Below, piece after piece: positions 26,241 through 36,058 of a stretch of 58,430 nucleotides of DNA. This DNA comes from an uncultured Clostridium sp. (lineage in GTDB: Bacteria; Bacillota; Clostridia; TANB77; CAG-508). Location of the stretch: assembly GCA_948435735.1 (NCBI GenBank), contig CAOJGX010000002.1, forward strand, positions 1-58,430. The letters are read 5' to 3'. Below the pieces are notes generated by a model, which searched no databases, was not told the origin of the DNA, and saw only the letters and a program-made list of their open reading frames with translations. The position numbers were made by a program, and so were the translations under genes. Each line of letters begins with the position of its first letter. The stretch's first letter is position 1.

Positions 26241-27527
26241 TTGGAACTTGAAGCCTATTTTAAAAAATTTTATGGAGGAACCAAAAATCCATCTTTAGCG
26301 GTTATGGAATATTTTATGAAAGAATATGGAAGACCGCAGAAAGAATTAAATGTCATTCATATTGCTGGCACAAATGGAAAGGGAAGTGTGACAGAAATAT
26401 TAGCCAATATTTTGATAAAATCGGGCTATAAAACTGGGAAATTTATGTCACCACATTTGATTTCTTATCAAGAGCGAATCAACATAAATCATCAAAATAT
26501 TTCCGAGAAAGAATTGGAAAATTTGATTTTAGAATTAAATCCTAAAATAGAAGACTATAATAACAAACATGAAACACAAGTAACTTTATTTGAATTAGAA
26601 ACTATTATGGCGATTTTATATTTTGCTAGAAATAACTGCGATTTTGTAATAATGGAAACAGGTTTAGGTGGCTTATATGACTGCACCAATATTGTAACAT
26701 CCAATATTTCAATCCTTACTTCGATTGGCTATGACCATATGAATATTCTAGGAAAAACCTTGCCAGAAATTGCGTTTCAGAAAGCTGGAATTATTAAAGC
26801 AAATTCGGATACCATATTCATCAAGCAAGAACCTGAAGTAAATGCGGTCATCGAGAAAAAGTGCCAAGAAACACACACGCAGTTGCATGAAATTGATATA
26901 GCAGATATTACACAAGTATTTTATGACAAAGAATTGACAAGATTTGATTATCAACATTACAAAACCATAGAGACTCCACTTAAGGGCCCAAAACAACCAC
27001 AAAATACAGCGATTTGTTTAGAGTGCATAGAAGTTTTGAAAGAGAAAGGCTATTTGTTTGAGGAAAAAGTTGTCAAAGAAGCAATAAAAACCGTTGTTCA
27101 TAAAGGAAGATTTGAAACAATTGCCCAAAAACCTCTTATGATTTTTGATGGAGCTCATAATGAGCCTGCTATTGAGCATTTGAAAGATACGATTGAGTTG
27201 TATTTTGCCAAAGAGAAAAAAGTGTTTATTGTTTCTATTTTTAATACAAAAGATTATCCTAAAATTTTAGAGCAAATTTTAGCAGAAGATGCGATTTTTA
27301 TTTTTACAGATGGAAATGACGAAGGTGGTTTTGTTCCCAAAGAGGAATTGTACCGTGTAGCAAGCAAGATAACGGATAATACCCAATTGTACCAATTAAA
27401 AATGGCAGAAGCCATACGATTCGTAAAAGAGAAATATAGGAATTACGTAACTTTTATCATTGGCAGTTTTTATGTATATGGAACTGTAATGAAAGAATTA
27501 GAGGAAGAAAAAAATGATACAAATTAA
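26241..27527 (+). CDS. folC: Folylpolyglutamate synthase / dihydrofolate synthase
   Basis: 428 residues. TTG start behind GGAGG at 26228-26232. Mur-ligase fold with P-loop IAGTNGKGSV, SPHLISYQERI (folate-binding), METGLGGLYDCTN and the DGAHNEPA motif. It adds glutamates to folates in the cytoplasm, trapping what the ECF transporter would bring in. It follows folT by 3 nt and overlaps ecfA by 14 nt, giving a riboswitch-folT-folC-ecfA-ecfT transcript. Confidence 0.93.
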   Translation: MELEAYFKKFYGGTKNPSLAVMEYFMKEYGRPQKELNVIHIAGTNGKGSVTEILANILIKSGYKTGKFMSPHLISYQERININHQNISEKELENLILELNPKIEDYNNKHETQVTLFELETIMAILYFARNNCDFVIMETGLGGLYDCTNIVTSNISILTSIGYDHMNILGKTLPEIAFQKAGIIKANSDTIFIKQEPEVNAVIEKKCQETHTQLHEIDIADITQVFYDKELTRFDYQHYKTIETPLKGPKQPQNTAICLECIEVLKEKGYLFEEKVVKEAIKTVVHKGRFETIAQKPLMIFDGAHNEPAIEHLKDTIELYFAKEKKVFIVSIFNTKDYPKILEQILAEDAIFIFTDGNDEGGFVPKEELYRVASKITDNTQLYQLKMAEAIRFVKEKYRNYVTFIIGSFYVYGTVMKELEEEKNDTN

Positions 27528-28329
27528 GAATTTAAGTTTTCGATATGCATCTGGAAAAAGTGTGCTAGAGGATATTAATCTAGAAATAAAAGAAGGGGAA
27601 GTGCTGAGTATTATTGGCAAAAATGGGGCTGGGAAGTCAAGTCTTGTGCGATTGATTGCAGGTCTTGCTAAACCAACAAAAGGTCAGATTTTAATAGATG
27701 GGCTGAATGTGCAAGATAAAAAACAGACAAAAGAAATTAGAAAAAAATTAGGCATTGTTTTTCAAAATCCAGAAAGTCAAATTCTTTTTCCACGTGTATT
27801 TGATGATATGGAATTTGCTTTGAAAAATTTAGACCTCGCGAAGCGAGAAACTAGAATTTGTGAAGCTTTGCAAAAAGTAGGGATGGAAGCCTATAGGAAC
27901 GAAGATAGTTATGAATTATCACTTGGGCAAAAGCAAAGGCTTAATATTGCAAACATGCTAGCTGTTAAGCCACAATACATGATTTTAGATGAGCCAACTA
28001 CGATGATTGATTCCCAAGGAAAAGATAAGATTTACGAAATTGTAAGAGCCTTAAAAAAAGAAGGGTATACCATCATTTATGTAACCAATAATATGAATGA
28101 AATTATGTTATCAGACCGCATTCTAGTCCTAGAAGACAAAAAGATAAAAACGATATTTCACAAAGAAGAGATTTTTGAAAAGCTGCAAATTTTAGAACAA
28201 AGTGACATTAAAATTCCAGAAATACTACAAATACTAGTACACCTAAAACAGAAAAAAATAAATATTTCCTTAAAGGAATGGACGATGAAAGAAATGACAG
28301 AAGAAATTATGAAGGTGTGTAAAATATGA
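27514..28329 (+). CDS. ecfA: ECF transporter ATPase
   Basis: 271 residues. Walker A IIGKNGAGKSS, Q-loop FQNPESQILFPRVFDD, signature ELSLGQKQRLNIA and Walker B YMILDEPTTM, followed by the short C-terminal domain of energy-coupling-factor ATPases. Normal group II modules have two different ATPases; only one is here. It overlaps ecfT by 4 nt. Confidence 0.9.
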   Translation: MIQIKNLSFRYASGKSVLEDINLEIKEGEVLSIIGKNGAGKSSLVRLIAGLAKPTKGQILIDGLNVQDKKQTKEIRKKLGIVFQNPESQILFPRVFDDMEFALKNLDLAKRETRICEALQKVGMEAYRNEDSYELSLGQKQRLNIANMLAVKPQYMILDEPTTMIDSQGKDKIYEIVRALKKEGYTIIYVTNNMNEIMLSDRILVLEDKKIKTIFHKEEIFEKLQILEQSDIKIPEILQILVHLKQKKINISLKEWTMKEMTEEIMKVCKI

Positions 28330-28694
28330 AAAATTTATTAAAGTTTCTTGTTTTTCTTTTGTATATGATTTCTATTTTCTTTGTAGAAAATTTGGTAAGT
28401 TTGCTGTTGTTATTTTTATTCAATATTAGTTTCATAATAGTTTTAAAAATCCAGATGAGAACGTTATTCAAAAATATAAGATTATTATTACCATTTGTGC
28501 TACTAACAGGTCTATTAAATATAGTTTTAGGAGACTTAAAAATCGGCTTATTAATGATAATACGACTTTTGATAGCCTACCAAATTACTTAATTTATTTC
28601 CATTCTGAGGAGAACCAATGAGATGGAGAAAAGTTTGATGGCGAAGGGGTATCAGGAGGGAGAATCGTGTAAAAAAATTACAGATATTGCTTAA
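28326..28694 (+). pseudogene. ecfT: EcfT transmembrane component, internally deleted
   Basis: Codons 1-88 encode three membrane helices (MKNLLKFLVFLLYMISIFF; IRLLLPFVLLTGLLN; LLMIIRLLIAYQIT) as at the start of EcfT, which is normally about 230-260 residues. It then stops at 28590-28592; after a gap, another frame reads EMEKSLMAKGYQEGESCKK at about 28618-28694, which resembles the late coupling-helix region (the A-R-G type motif). About 100 codons are missing. Without it, the folate ECF complex would need another EcfT. Confidence 0.7.
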
Positions 28695-28739
28695 ATATAT
28701 CATAAATTAGTCAGTTGGTGAAAATTTTCAGTTTAAAAT

Positions 28740-28768
28740 TTGACATTTCTGTAAAAAAGTATTATAAT
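28740..28768 (+). promoter_or_regulatory. Consensus sigma-A promoter for 28841 gene
   Basis: TTGACA, 17 nt, TATAAT; spacer TTTCTGTAAAAAAGTAT. Confidence 0.82.
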
Positions 28769-28840
28769 TAAAAAATATGATGGTAAGTAATAGAACTAAA
28801 AAACAATAATTTGATTTATTAGGAAAGGAAAGCAAGAGAC

Positions 28841-29395
28841 ATGAAACCAGAAGAAGGAATATTGGATGCGTATAAAGAACTGCATCCAACAGCTGAATTA
28901 CAATTAGCAGATTTGAAAAACACATACATTTCGCCCAAAGAACGGAAATTTTTTGAAATGTTTTTTGGAAAAGAATGTGTAAACCAAGTGTTTGGAGAAC
29001 CAACGCACTTGACCAAAGCGGAAATATTACTTTTTGAAATTCAGGAAGCAAAAATATGTGAGGCCGATAAATTTCAAAATTTAATTGATATTGCCAAAAA
29101 TCTTGATATCTATATAGAAAGGAAGGTTCCTAAATTTAGGAATTTGTTTGCTACAGGAATACCGATTACGTTGTTACAAAAAGAAAGTAAAGTTTTACAA
29201 ATTCATTTTTTTGAATTGGAGTCGAGTATAGCTTTCATTAGTATCCAAGAGTTAGAAAAAATGAGAGATTGGATTTCTTCTCCTGAAGCAGAACTTGAAT
29301 CAAATATAGATAGAAAGGTAAATTTGAACTATATTTTTGAAAGTGTTTATACATCTTTAAACATAATAGTCAAGAACATAAGAAGCAAGGCATAA
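28841..29395 (+). CDS. Hypothetical protein, CGG read as Arg
   Basis: 184 residues, soluble, no recognised domain. AGGAAAGGAAAG upstream is a broad ribosome site. The block DLKNTYISPKERKFFEMFFG contains the in-frame CGG (28943-28945, K-E-R-K); a +1 shift there soon meets TAA, so it must be arginine. The gene stands alone between folate-transport remnants and ytfI, with a strong promoter of the type shared by other orphan genes here. Function unknown. Confidence 0.65.
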   Translation: MKPEEGILDAYKELHPTAELQLADLKNTYISPKERKFFEMFFGKECVNQVFGEPTHLTKAEILLFEIQEAKICEADKFQNLIDIAKNLDIYIERKVPKFRNLFATGIPITLLQKESKVLQIHFFELESSIAFISIQELEKMRDWISSPEAELESNIDRKVNLNYIFESVYTSLNIIVKNIRSKA

Positions 29396-29457
29396 AATAT
29401 TTCTGCATAAAAATCAAAAATTGGAAAAAAATACTATCAATATTTAGGAGAAAACAC

Positions 29458-30054
29458 ATGAAAATATTGATTAGTATTTTTTTTATTCTAATAATAGGGA
29501 TTTTCACATCAAAATTCAAAGTCAACACCATTTATTTAGAAAAACAAAAAAATTCCTTAAACATTAAATTTAATATAAAACTCAGTTTTTATCTATTTGG
29601 TATCATCCCAATAATTGGTATTCAATTCAAAGAAGATGGAATCTATTTTTTATGTTTTAAATTTCCATACAAACTACTGAAGATTGAAAAAGACAGCCTA
29701 AAAATTTTAAAAGATTTTTCTGTCATAAACTTTTTAAAATCCTTACACTTAAAATTAGACCAATTAAATATCAACCTCAAAATTGGCAGTGAAGACATGA
29801 TACTAACCGTTTTTTCAGTATTTGCCATTTCGACTTTTTTGAGTATCTTGTCTGCCAAACATAGAAAGCAAATTAATTTGAAACAATATCATTATAAAAT
29901 TACTCCAATTTATAATACGAATATTCTAAGTTTTCAGATTTCTTCCAAGCTTTCAATAAAAACGTATCATCTTATAAAAGCCTTCCGTTCTGCAAGTAAA
30001 TCAAATAAAAAAGACAATCAAATTCATATAAAAAAAGTTCCCGTTAAAATTTAG
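29458..30054 (+). CDS. ytfI: DUF2953 membrane-associated protein (YtfI-like)
   Basis: 198 residues. N-terminal membrane segment (about 2-20), a beta-rich middle (FNIKLSFYLFGIIPIIGIQF), a second hydrophobic segment (about 115-130, VFSVFAISTFLSIL) and a basic tail. The pattern and its position directly before ytfJ match the ytfI-ytfJ pair of Bacillus and Clostridia. Its role in sporulation is unclear. RBS TAGGAGA. Confidence 0.72.
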   Translation: MKILISIFFILIIGIFTSKFKVNTIYLEKQKNSLNIKFNIKLSFYLFGIIPIIGIQFKEDGIYFLCFKFPYKLLKIEKDSLKILKDFSVINFLKSLHLKLDQLNINLKIGSEDMILTVFSVFAISTFLSILSAKHRKQINLKQYHYKITPIYNTNILSFQISSKLSIKTYHLIKAFRSASKSNKKDNQIHIKKVPVKI

Positions 30055-30116
30055 AATCTTTTGTATAAAAATGATTTTTTGACACATACTACTGTTAAGA
30101 TTTTAAGAAAGCGAGC

Positions 30117-30668
30117 GTGAAAAATATGAATGATAGCCATCCAATCGAAGGTCTAATGAAAACCGCAATGAACAGTATCAAAGACATGGTCGATGTCAAT
30201 ACCATTATTGGAGAACCAATTGAAACCACCAATAATATGGTAATTATACCGATTTCAAAAGTATGTTTTGGATTTGCTGCAGGTGGAAGCGAGTTTCACT
30301 GTGAAACAGTCAATGAATACAAGAAAAAAGACAAAGAGGAAGAAGCCAAATATCGCTTACCTTTTGGTGGTGGAAGTGGTGCAGCAGTCAGCATCAGTCC
30401 AGTAGCCTTTATTGTTGTTATGCAGGATTCCATCAAAGTATTGCCAATCGAGCATACATCTGCCATTGACAAGTTAATTGATTATGTGCCAGATTTAATG
30501 CAAAGAGTCAATAGCGTGATTGACAAAAATATAGATATCAAAATCAAAGAAAAAGAAGACCAAAAAAACGAACCCAAGCAACCAGAAAAAGCACCCGAAA
30601 AAGTAACCAACATTGAAATTGATTATGATACCAATGTCGCTCCAAGTGAATATTTAGAAGACGAATAA
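30117..30668 (+). CDS. ytfJ: Sporulation protein YtfJ/GerW family
   Basis: 183 residues. PIEGLMKTAMNSIKDMVDVN, then the Gly-rich FGFAAGGSEF and FGGGSGAAVSISPVAFIVV are the family signature; the C-terminal tail is charged and variable. GerW is needed for germination in response to sucrose/fructose/asparagine-type germinants in Bacillus. The start may be GTG 30117 or ATG 30126; neither has a strong ribosome site. Confidence 0.87.
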   Translation: MKNMNDSHPIEGLMKTAMNSIKDMVDVNTIIGEPIETTNNMVIIPISKVCFGFAAGGSEFHCETVNEYKKKDKEEEAKYRLPFGGGSGAAVSISPVAFIVVMQDSIKVLPIEHTSAIDKLIDYVPDLMQRVNSVIDKNIDIKIKEKEDQKNEPKQPEKAPEKVTNIEIDYDTNVAPSEYLEDE

Positions 30669-30672
30669 AAAC

Positions 30673-30714
30673 AAAAAAGAAATAGAAAAACTTATGTTTG
30701 CCTATTTCTTTTTT
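30673..30714 (+). terminator. Terminator after ytfJ
   Basis: AAAAAAGAAATAG / CTATTTCTTTTTT. Confidence 0.85.
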
Positions 30715-30733
30715 CGACATTTTATGATATAAT
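30705..30733 (+). promoter_or_regulatory. Weak promoter before GtrII-like gene
   Basis: TTTCTT, 17 nt, TATAAT; the -35 lies in the 3' arm of the terminator. Confidence 0.4.
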
Positions 30734-30762
30734 ACAAATTATTTTGAAAAAAAGGGGAAAAA

Positions 30763-32427
30763 ATGATAACCAACAAAACCAAACTCAAAACACCAGAAGA
30801 AATCTTAGAAAAAATCAAACAGTATTTTAATCAACAAAGAAAATTAATAGTTTTAATAACAATAATAGTAGGAATAATAACCCATTTTCTACTCCTTTCA
30901 AATCTAATCGTAAGCCAAGATGGGCTATTAAATGGCGTACACTACACAGCTGGAGGCTATGAAGCAAGCCTAGGAAGGTGGGGAATTGACTTCTTTGACT
31001 CACTTCGAAACAACATTGCCCTTCCTTTTCTCACAACTTTGCTATCGATTGTAATCATGGGATTTATCAACCTTCTATTAATCGATATATTTGAAATAAA
31101 AAGCAAAATCTTTCAAATATTCACGATTTTAAGTGTAGTTGTATCCCCAAGTTTATGCATGACACTCTTATATTCCTACACCGCAGATGCCTATCTGTTT
31201 GCTATGTTTTTCTCCATTTTTACCGTGTATAGCTTTTACAAAATAGCAAACAAAAAAATAGGTATACCACTTGGCATAATTTCTTTCATTCTCATGCTTG
31301 CTACGTACCAAAGTTATATGGGAATCACAATTGGGTTAATTGTGATGCTATCCATCAAAAGATTATGTTCTGAAGAAAATTCGATATTTGAGGTAATCAA
31401 AGACCTTTTCACCAAAGCAATTTGGATTATCCTAGCAGCCATTTTATATTTTATCATCACAAAAATTCTTCTATACATAAACGGATTAACCATGTCCACC
31501 TATAAAGGAACCAATCAAATATCGTTTGCAACCGTTTTTGGTTCTCTTTTGCCGTCTATCCAAAATGCCTATGTAGCATTTTTAAAGTATTTTTTTGCTG
31601 ATGGCATCATTTTAAATAGGGCTTGGAAGCGCGAGAAACTATTTCTAATCATTTTTATACTAGGTGTCGTGATATATCTTGCACTTTTTGTAAAAGCGCT
31701 TAAAACGAAAAATAACAGCAAAGAAGTGTGGATAAGGTTTAGCATTGCTACGATTTTGATGTTGGGATTGCCACTTGCCTTAAATATAGTCATCCTCCTT
31801 GCACCAGGCAATGAAATTTACTATTTAATTGCAACACAAATGATTTTAATCATTCCATTCATTCTGACTTTGTTTGAAAGATTAACCGAACAATCACTTT
31901 TGGAAATTTTAATCAATTGGGGGATTGTATTTGTAGTTTCAGTCATTATGCTAACGTACTTTTTATCGATTATTGTGACGTATCAAACGATTGATATGAC
32001 CTATCATCAAGCCAAAACAGTTGCCACTCGAATAATTGATAGAATGGAACAATATCCGGGCTATCGTTCCGGCATGAACAAACTATTTGCAGGCGTAATC
32101 GATGACGTAAACTTCCCCAAAACACTTGATATATATAATTTAGCAGTCACAAATGGCATGCGTTCTTCCATATTTCACGCCACCTATTGGGGTCAAGAAA
32201 AAACTTGGAAAAACTTTATCAACGTATTTTGTGGCATACCAATCGAATTTTGTAAAGACTATGAATATTACACCATTATAACTTCAGACGAATTTAAGCA
32301 AATGGATATTTTTCCGGGCAAAAATTCAGTTAAAATTATCGATGACGTTATGGTTGTAAAATTTACGGAAAATCCTGCCTTGCCACCAATGTCTGAGGAA
32401 ATGAAGCAAAGAGGAATTTCTTATTAA
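30763..32427 (+). CDS. GtrII-type polytopic glucosyltransferase-like protein
   Basis: 554 residues, about ten membrane helices. The first extracytoplasmic loop has SQDGLLNGVHYTAGGYEASLGRWG (ends quoted), the GRWG-containing loop of the GtrII family, followed by YSYTADAYLFA. GtrII-like proteins move a lipid-linked sugar onto a surface polymer; the acceptor here is unknown. The gene uses AAAAGGGG as ribosome site and is followed after 29 nt by the exporter genes. Confidence 0.75.
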   Translation: MITNKTKLKTPEEILEKIKQYFNQQRKLIVLITIIVGIITHFLLLSNLIVSQDGLLNGVHYTAGGYEASLGRWGIDFFDSLRNNIALPFLTTLLSIVIMGFINLLLIDIFEIKSKIFQIFTILSVVVSPSLCMTLLYSYTADAYLFAMFFSIFTVYSFYKIANKKIGIPLGIISFILMLATYQSYMGITIGLIVMLSIKRLCSEENSIFEVIKDLFTKAIWIILAAILYFIITKILLYINGLTMSTYKGTNQISFATVFGSLLPSIQNAYVAFLKYFFADGIILNRAWKREKLFLIIFILGVVIYLALFVKALKTKNNSKEVWIRFSIATILMLGLPLALNIVILLAPGNEIYYLIATQMILIIPFILTLFERLTEQSLLEILINWGIVFVVSVIMLTYFLSIIVTYQTIDMTYHQAKTVATRIIDRMEQYPGYRSGMNKLFAGVIDDVNFPKTLDIYNLAVTNGMRSSIFHATYWGQEKTWKNFINVFCGIPIEFCKDYEYYTIITSDEFKQMDIFPGKNSVKIIDDVMVVKFTENPALPPMSEEMKQRGISY

Positions 32428-32456
32428 AACAGAAAAGATAGAAAAAGGAGAAAAAT

Positions 32457-33983
32457 ATGAAAGCAATCAAAAAATTAAAAAACAAGAAAAAGAAAATCAT
32501 CATCATAGCCATTATAATCATTGTTCTTGTAAAAATAATGATGGGTTCTAACAAGGAAGCTGAAATATCCAATAAACCTGAAATAGAACCTATTGAAAAA
32601 CGCGATATTGCAACAAGCATCAGTGCCACAGGAAAAATTACCACAGAAAATACACAAACTGTAGTATCAACGCTAACTGGTTTAGAAATTGCAACGGTTC
32701 CAGTCAAAGAAGGCGATACCGTTGCTGTTGGTGATGTAATCTGTACATTTGATATGAGCAAAGTAAAAAATAATTTATCAGACGCCAAATCAACAGCCAA
32801 TATCTCAAATCAGCAAGCCAATTTAAGCATTGAAGCAGCGAGAAGAAATCTAGATCAAGCCATTGCCAATAAAGACACAGAATTAGCAGGTGTAAGAACA
32901 GCCATGCAAACAGCAGAACAAGCCTATGTCAATGCACAAAATCAATTCAGCACAACCAGTGCTGAAATCGCAGCAAAACAAACGGAATTAGACACATTAA
33001 ATGCAACCTATACTCAAATACAAACCGAATTAAATACCTTACCAGAAACCTCACCAGAATATACACAAAGAAAACAAAAACTTACCCAAATCGAAGCCCA
33101 AAAAGCAAATTTAATGGCAAAAATAACAGAATTACAAGGGATTCTATCACCATTACAAAACAGCTTAAATGAACTAAAAGGTGCCTACGAAGCAGCTGTT
33201 TCCAACTATAACACAGCAGCTATTTCCATTGACAGCAATATTGCCTCAATGCAAGATAATGTAAAAAATGCAGAATTGAGTGCTGCTTCTGCAAGCATTG
33301 CACAAAAAGAACAAGTCAATACATATGAAGAACAATTGCAAAAAGGAATTGTAACAGCCACAACAGCAGGAACTGTCAGTTCAGTCCATGTAAAAGTAGG
33401 TGATTTATATACAGGTTCAACAATTGCGACCATAAATGGAATCAATCAATTCATCATTCAAGCTGAAATTGATGAATATAACATTCCAGATATTACAGTT
33501 GGAATGGATGTTTTAATTAAAACAGATGCAACCAGAGAAAAAGAATTGCAAGGAAAAGTAATCTATGTTGCACAAACAGCAACTACGGCAAACTTAGAAA
33601 CAGCAACTACGACACAAACAGCAATAGGAAGTAATGCTACTTATACGATTAAAATAGATATCACGACTCCAAGTGAGCGATTACGTTTAGGAATGAATGC
33701 TAAATTAAGTATTGTAACCAATATGGCAAAAGCAGTGTGGTCTGTTCCTTATGATTGTGTCTATGAAAGAGAAGATGGTACACACTATATTGAAGTGGCA
33801 AAAAATGAAACAGGAGAAGAAAAAGAAGAAATCCAAGTCGAAAAAGGAATCGAAGGTTCGTATTATGTTGAAATCAAATCGGCTCAGTTACAAGAAGGAA
33901 TGAAAGTTATTTTACCACAAGTAGAAGCTGGAAATTCAGTGGATGAATTGATTATGAATATGGGCCCAGGAGCAGGGATGTAA
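32457..33983 (+). CDS. HlyD/MacA-type periplasmic-adaptor-like efflux subunit
   Basis: 508 residues. N-terminal membrane anchor (about 13-28) after a very basic start, first biotinyl-lipoyl half (ISATGKITTENTQ to VGDVICTFD), a long coiled-coil hairpin (about 105-290), second lipoyl half (GIVTATTAGTVSSVHVKVGD) and beta-barrel domain. With the next two genes it forms a MacAB-like ABC exporter of the type found in low-GC Gram-positives. Substrate unknown. RBS AAAAGGAG. Confidence 0.88.
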   Translation: MKAIKKLKNKKKKIIIIAIIIIVLVKIMMGSNKEAEISNKPEIEPIEKRDIATSISATGKITTENTQTVVSTLTGLEIATVPVKEGDTVAVGDVICTFDMSKVKNNLSDAKSTANISNQQANLSIEAARRNLDQAIANKDTELAGVRTAMQTAEQAYVNAQNQFSTTSAEIAAKQTELDTLNATYTQIQTELNTLPETSPEYTQRKQKLTQIEAQKANLMAKITELQGILSPLQNSLNELKGAYEAAVSNYNTAAISIDSNIASMQDNVKNAELSAASASIAQKEQVNTYEEQLQKGIVTATTAGTVSSVHVKVGDLYTGSTIATINGINQFIIQAEIDEYNIPDITVGMDVLIKTDATREKELQGKVIYVAQTATTANLETATTTQTAIGSNATYTIKIDITTPSERLRLGMNAKLSIVTNMAKAVWSVPYDCVYEREDGTHYIEVAKNETGEEKEEIQVEKGIEGSYYVEIKSAQLQEGMKVILPQVEAGNSVDELIMNMGPGAGM

Positions 33984-33992
33984 GGAGTTATT

Positions 33993-34700
33993 ATGGGAAC
34001 AGTAATACAATTAAAAAATATTGTAAAGAAATTTTATATTGGAGAACCAAATGAATTAGAAATTTTGCATGGAATTTCACTTGAAATAGAAGAAGGTGAA
34101 TTTGTTTCAATTGTAGGGCCCTCTGGTTCTGGGAAGTCTACTTTAATGAACACACTTGGTATTTTAGATAGACCAACATCTGGAGAATATATCTTAGATG
34201 GAATTAATGTGGGAGAAGCAGAAGATTCAGAATTGTCAGAAATTCGAAATCAGAAAATTGGTTTTGTTTTTCAAACTTACAATTTAATTTCCAAAACCAA
34301 TGCTTTAAAAAATGTGGAACTACCAATGTTATATGCTGGAATTTCGAAAAACGAAAGAACCAAAAGAGCAAAAGAATTATTAGAACTAGTAGAAATGGGA
34401 GACCGCGTGAAACATTTGCCAGAGGAATTATCAGGTGGGCAAAAGCAAAGAGTTGCCATCGCCAGAGCCATGGCAAATGATCCAGCCATTATTTTAGCAG
34501 ATGAGCCAACAGGAGCTTTGGATTCTAAAACAGGTAGATTAGTTATGGATTTATTTCATAAATTAAACAAAGAAAAACATAAAACCATTGTCCTAATTAC
34601 ACACTCCAATGAATTAGCAGCAGAAACAGACCGTATTATCTCCATTCGAGATGGAAGAATTATCGAAGAAGCAAAGGGAGGCAAAAAGAAGAAATGTTAA
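33993..34700 (+). CDS. MacB-type ABC transporter ATPase
   Basis: 235 residues. Walker A GPSGSGKST, signature LSGGQKQRVAIARA, Walker B IILADEPTGALD, and the H-loop ITHSNE. It belongs to the LolD/MacB group that drives mechanotransmission exporters. It starts 9 nt after the adaptor gene and overlaps the permease by 7 nt. Confidence 0.94.
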   Translation: MGTVIQLKNIVKKFYIGEPNELEILHGISLEIEEGEFVSIVGPSGSGKSTLMNTLGILDRPTSGEYILDGINVGEAEDSELSEIRNQKIGFVFQTYNLISKTNALKNVELPMLYAGISKNERTKRAKELLELVEMGDRVKHLPEELSGGQKQRVAIARAMANDPAIILADEPTGALDSKTGRLVMDLFHKLNKEKHKTIVLITHSNELAAETDRIISIRDGRIIEEAKGGKKKKC

Positions 34701-35980
34701 TTTGGGAAAATATTATTTTGGCAATCAATAGTTTGCTTTCTAACAAGATGAGAGCATTGCTTACGATGCTTGGAATTATCATCGGTATTGGTTCGGTTAT
34801 AGCCATTATTACAGTGGGGAATTCCCTTACTTTATCCGTATCTGAAAATATGCAATCCATGGGAGCCAACGATGTATACCTTATGTTAGAGCAGAAAACG
34901 GAGGGAGAGGAAGCTTCCTCAAAAACAGATGGAATTCGATTTGGCAGTTATGAGCAAACGTTAGAAATGAAAGAAGAAGATTATATAACCGAAGAAATGG
35001 TGCAAGAAATGTGTGACCAATTTTCAGATGAAATTTATGCGATTAATGTTGAGCAATCTTGTGGAAGTGGTGAGGTTGTTTTAGATAATCATAGTGCTAG
35101 TGTGACTTTGACGGGAACAAGTGCTGGATATTATATCACCAATAAATTAAATTTATTAGGTGGCCGTATGTTTTCAGAACAAGATTATGGGGAACGAAAA
35201 AAAGTTGCCTTAGTTTCTGATAAAGTAATTGAAAAAATCTTTGATGGAAATTCAAATCTAGCTTTAGGAAAAGAAATTGAGATAAACGCAGGAGGAAAAT
35301 CTGACCATTTTACAATTATCGGAGTTTATGAATATGAAAATCCGGGCATGATGATGATGGGGGGAGAAGTTTCAACCAATGTCTATATTCCATTAAGAAC
35401 AGCCATGAATTTTAGCGAAGTCAGCAATTCCTATTCATATTTGCAAATTATTACAAAAGTTGGGGTAGACGGAAACGAACTGGCTGCTAAACTAGAAAAG
35501 TTTTTTGAGCCATATTACAGAAATAATCGAAACTATGAAGTAACTTCCATGACCTTAGAAAGTATGACAGAAATGCTAACCACCATGCTTTCCACCATAA
35601 CAATTGCAATATCGGTTATTGCAGGAATTGCTTTATTAGTTGGTGGAATTGGTGTCATGAATATTATGCTTGTTTCGATTACAGAAAGAACGCGTGAAAT
35701 TGGTACGAGAAAGGCTTTGGGAGCCAAAAATGCTTCGATTCGAATGCAATTTATTGTGGAATCGATTATTATTTGTTTAATTGGTGGAATTTTTGGGGTG
35801 ATGTTAGGAATTGGGGGAGGAACATTAGCATCAAAATTATTAGGCTATCCTGCTAAACCATCACTTGCCGCAATTTGTATCTCGTTAGGATTTTCTATGT
35901 CAATTGGAATCTTTTTCGGTTATTATCCAGCCAATAAAGCCGCAAAAATGAATCCGATTGATGCGTTGCGATATGAATAA
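34694..35980 (+). CDS. MacB-type ABC transporter permease
   Basis: 428 residues. FtsX/MacB topology: one N-terminal helix (about 18-40, with NKMRALLTMLGIIIGIGSVI), a large external MacB_PCD domain (about 45-280), then three helices (about 298-325, 345-370, 385-410) with RTREIGTRKALGA between. It forms the exporter with the two genes upstream. Confidence 0.93.
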   Translation: MLIWENIILAINSLLSNKMRALLTMLGIIIGIGSVIAIITVGNSLTLSVSENMQSMGANDVYLMLEQKTEGEEASSKTDGIRFGSYEQTLEMKEEDYITEEMVQEMCDQFSDEIYAINVEQSCGSGEVVLDNHSASVTLTGTSAGYYITNKLNLLGGRMFSEQDYGERKKVALVSDKVIEKIFDGNSNLALGKEIEINAGGKSDHFTIIGVYEYENPGMMMMGGEVSTNVYIPLRTAMNFSEVSNSYSYLQIITKVGVDGNELAAKLEKFFEPYYRNNRNYEVTSMTLESMTEMLTTMLSTITIAISVIAGIALLVGGIGVMNIMLVSITERTREIGTRKALGAKNASIRMQFIVESIIICLIGGIFGVMLGIGGGTLASKLLGYPAKPSLAAICISLGFSMSIGIFFGYYPANKAAKMNPIDALRYE

Positions 35981-36058
35981 AGAATTATGAAAATAGCTTG
36001 TATTTTTTATAAGAAGGTGATAAACTAATGGTTAAAGTTTAAGTTGAGGTGGCATATA

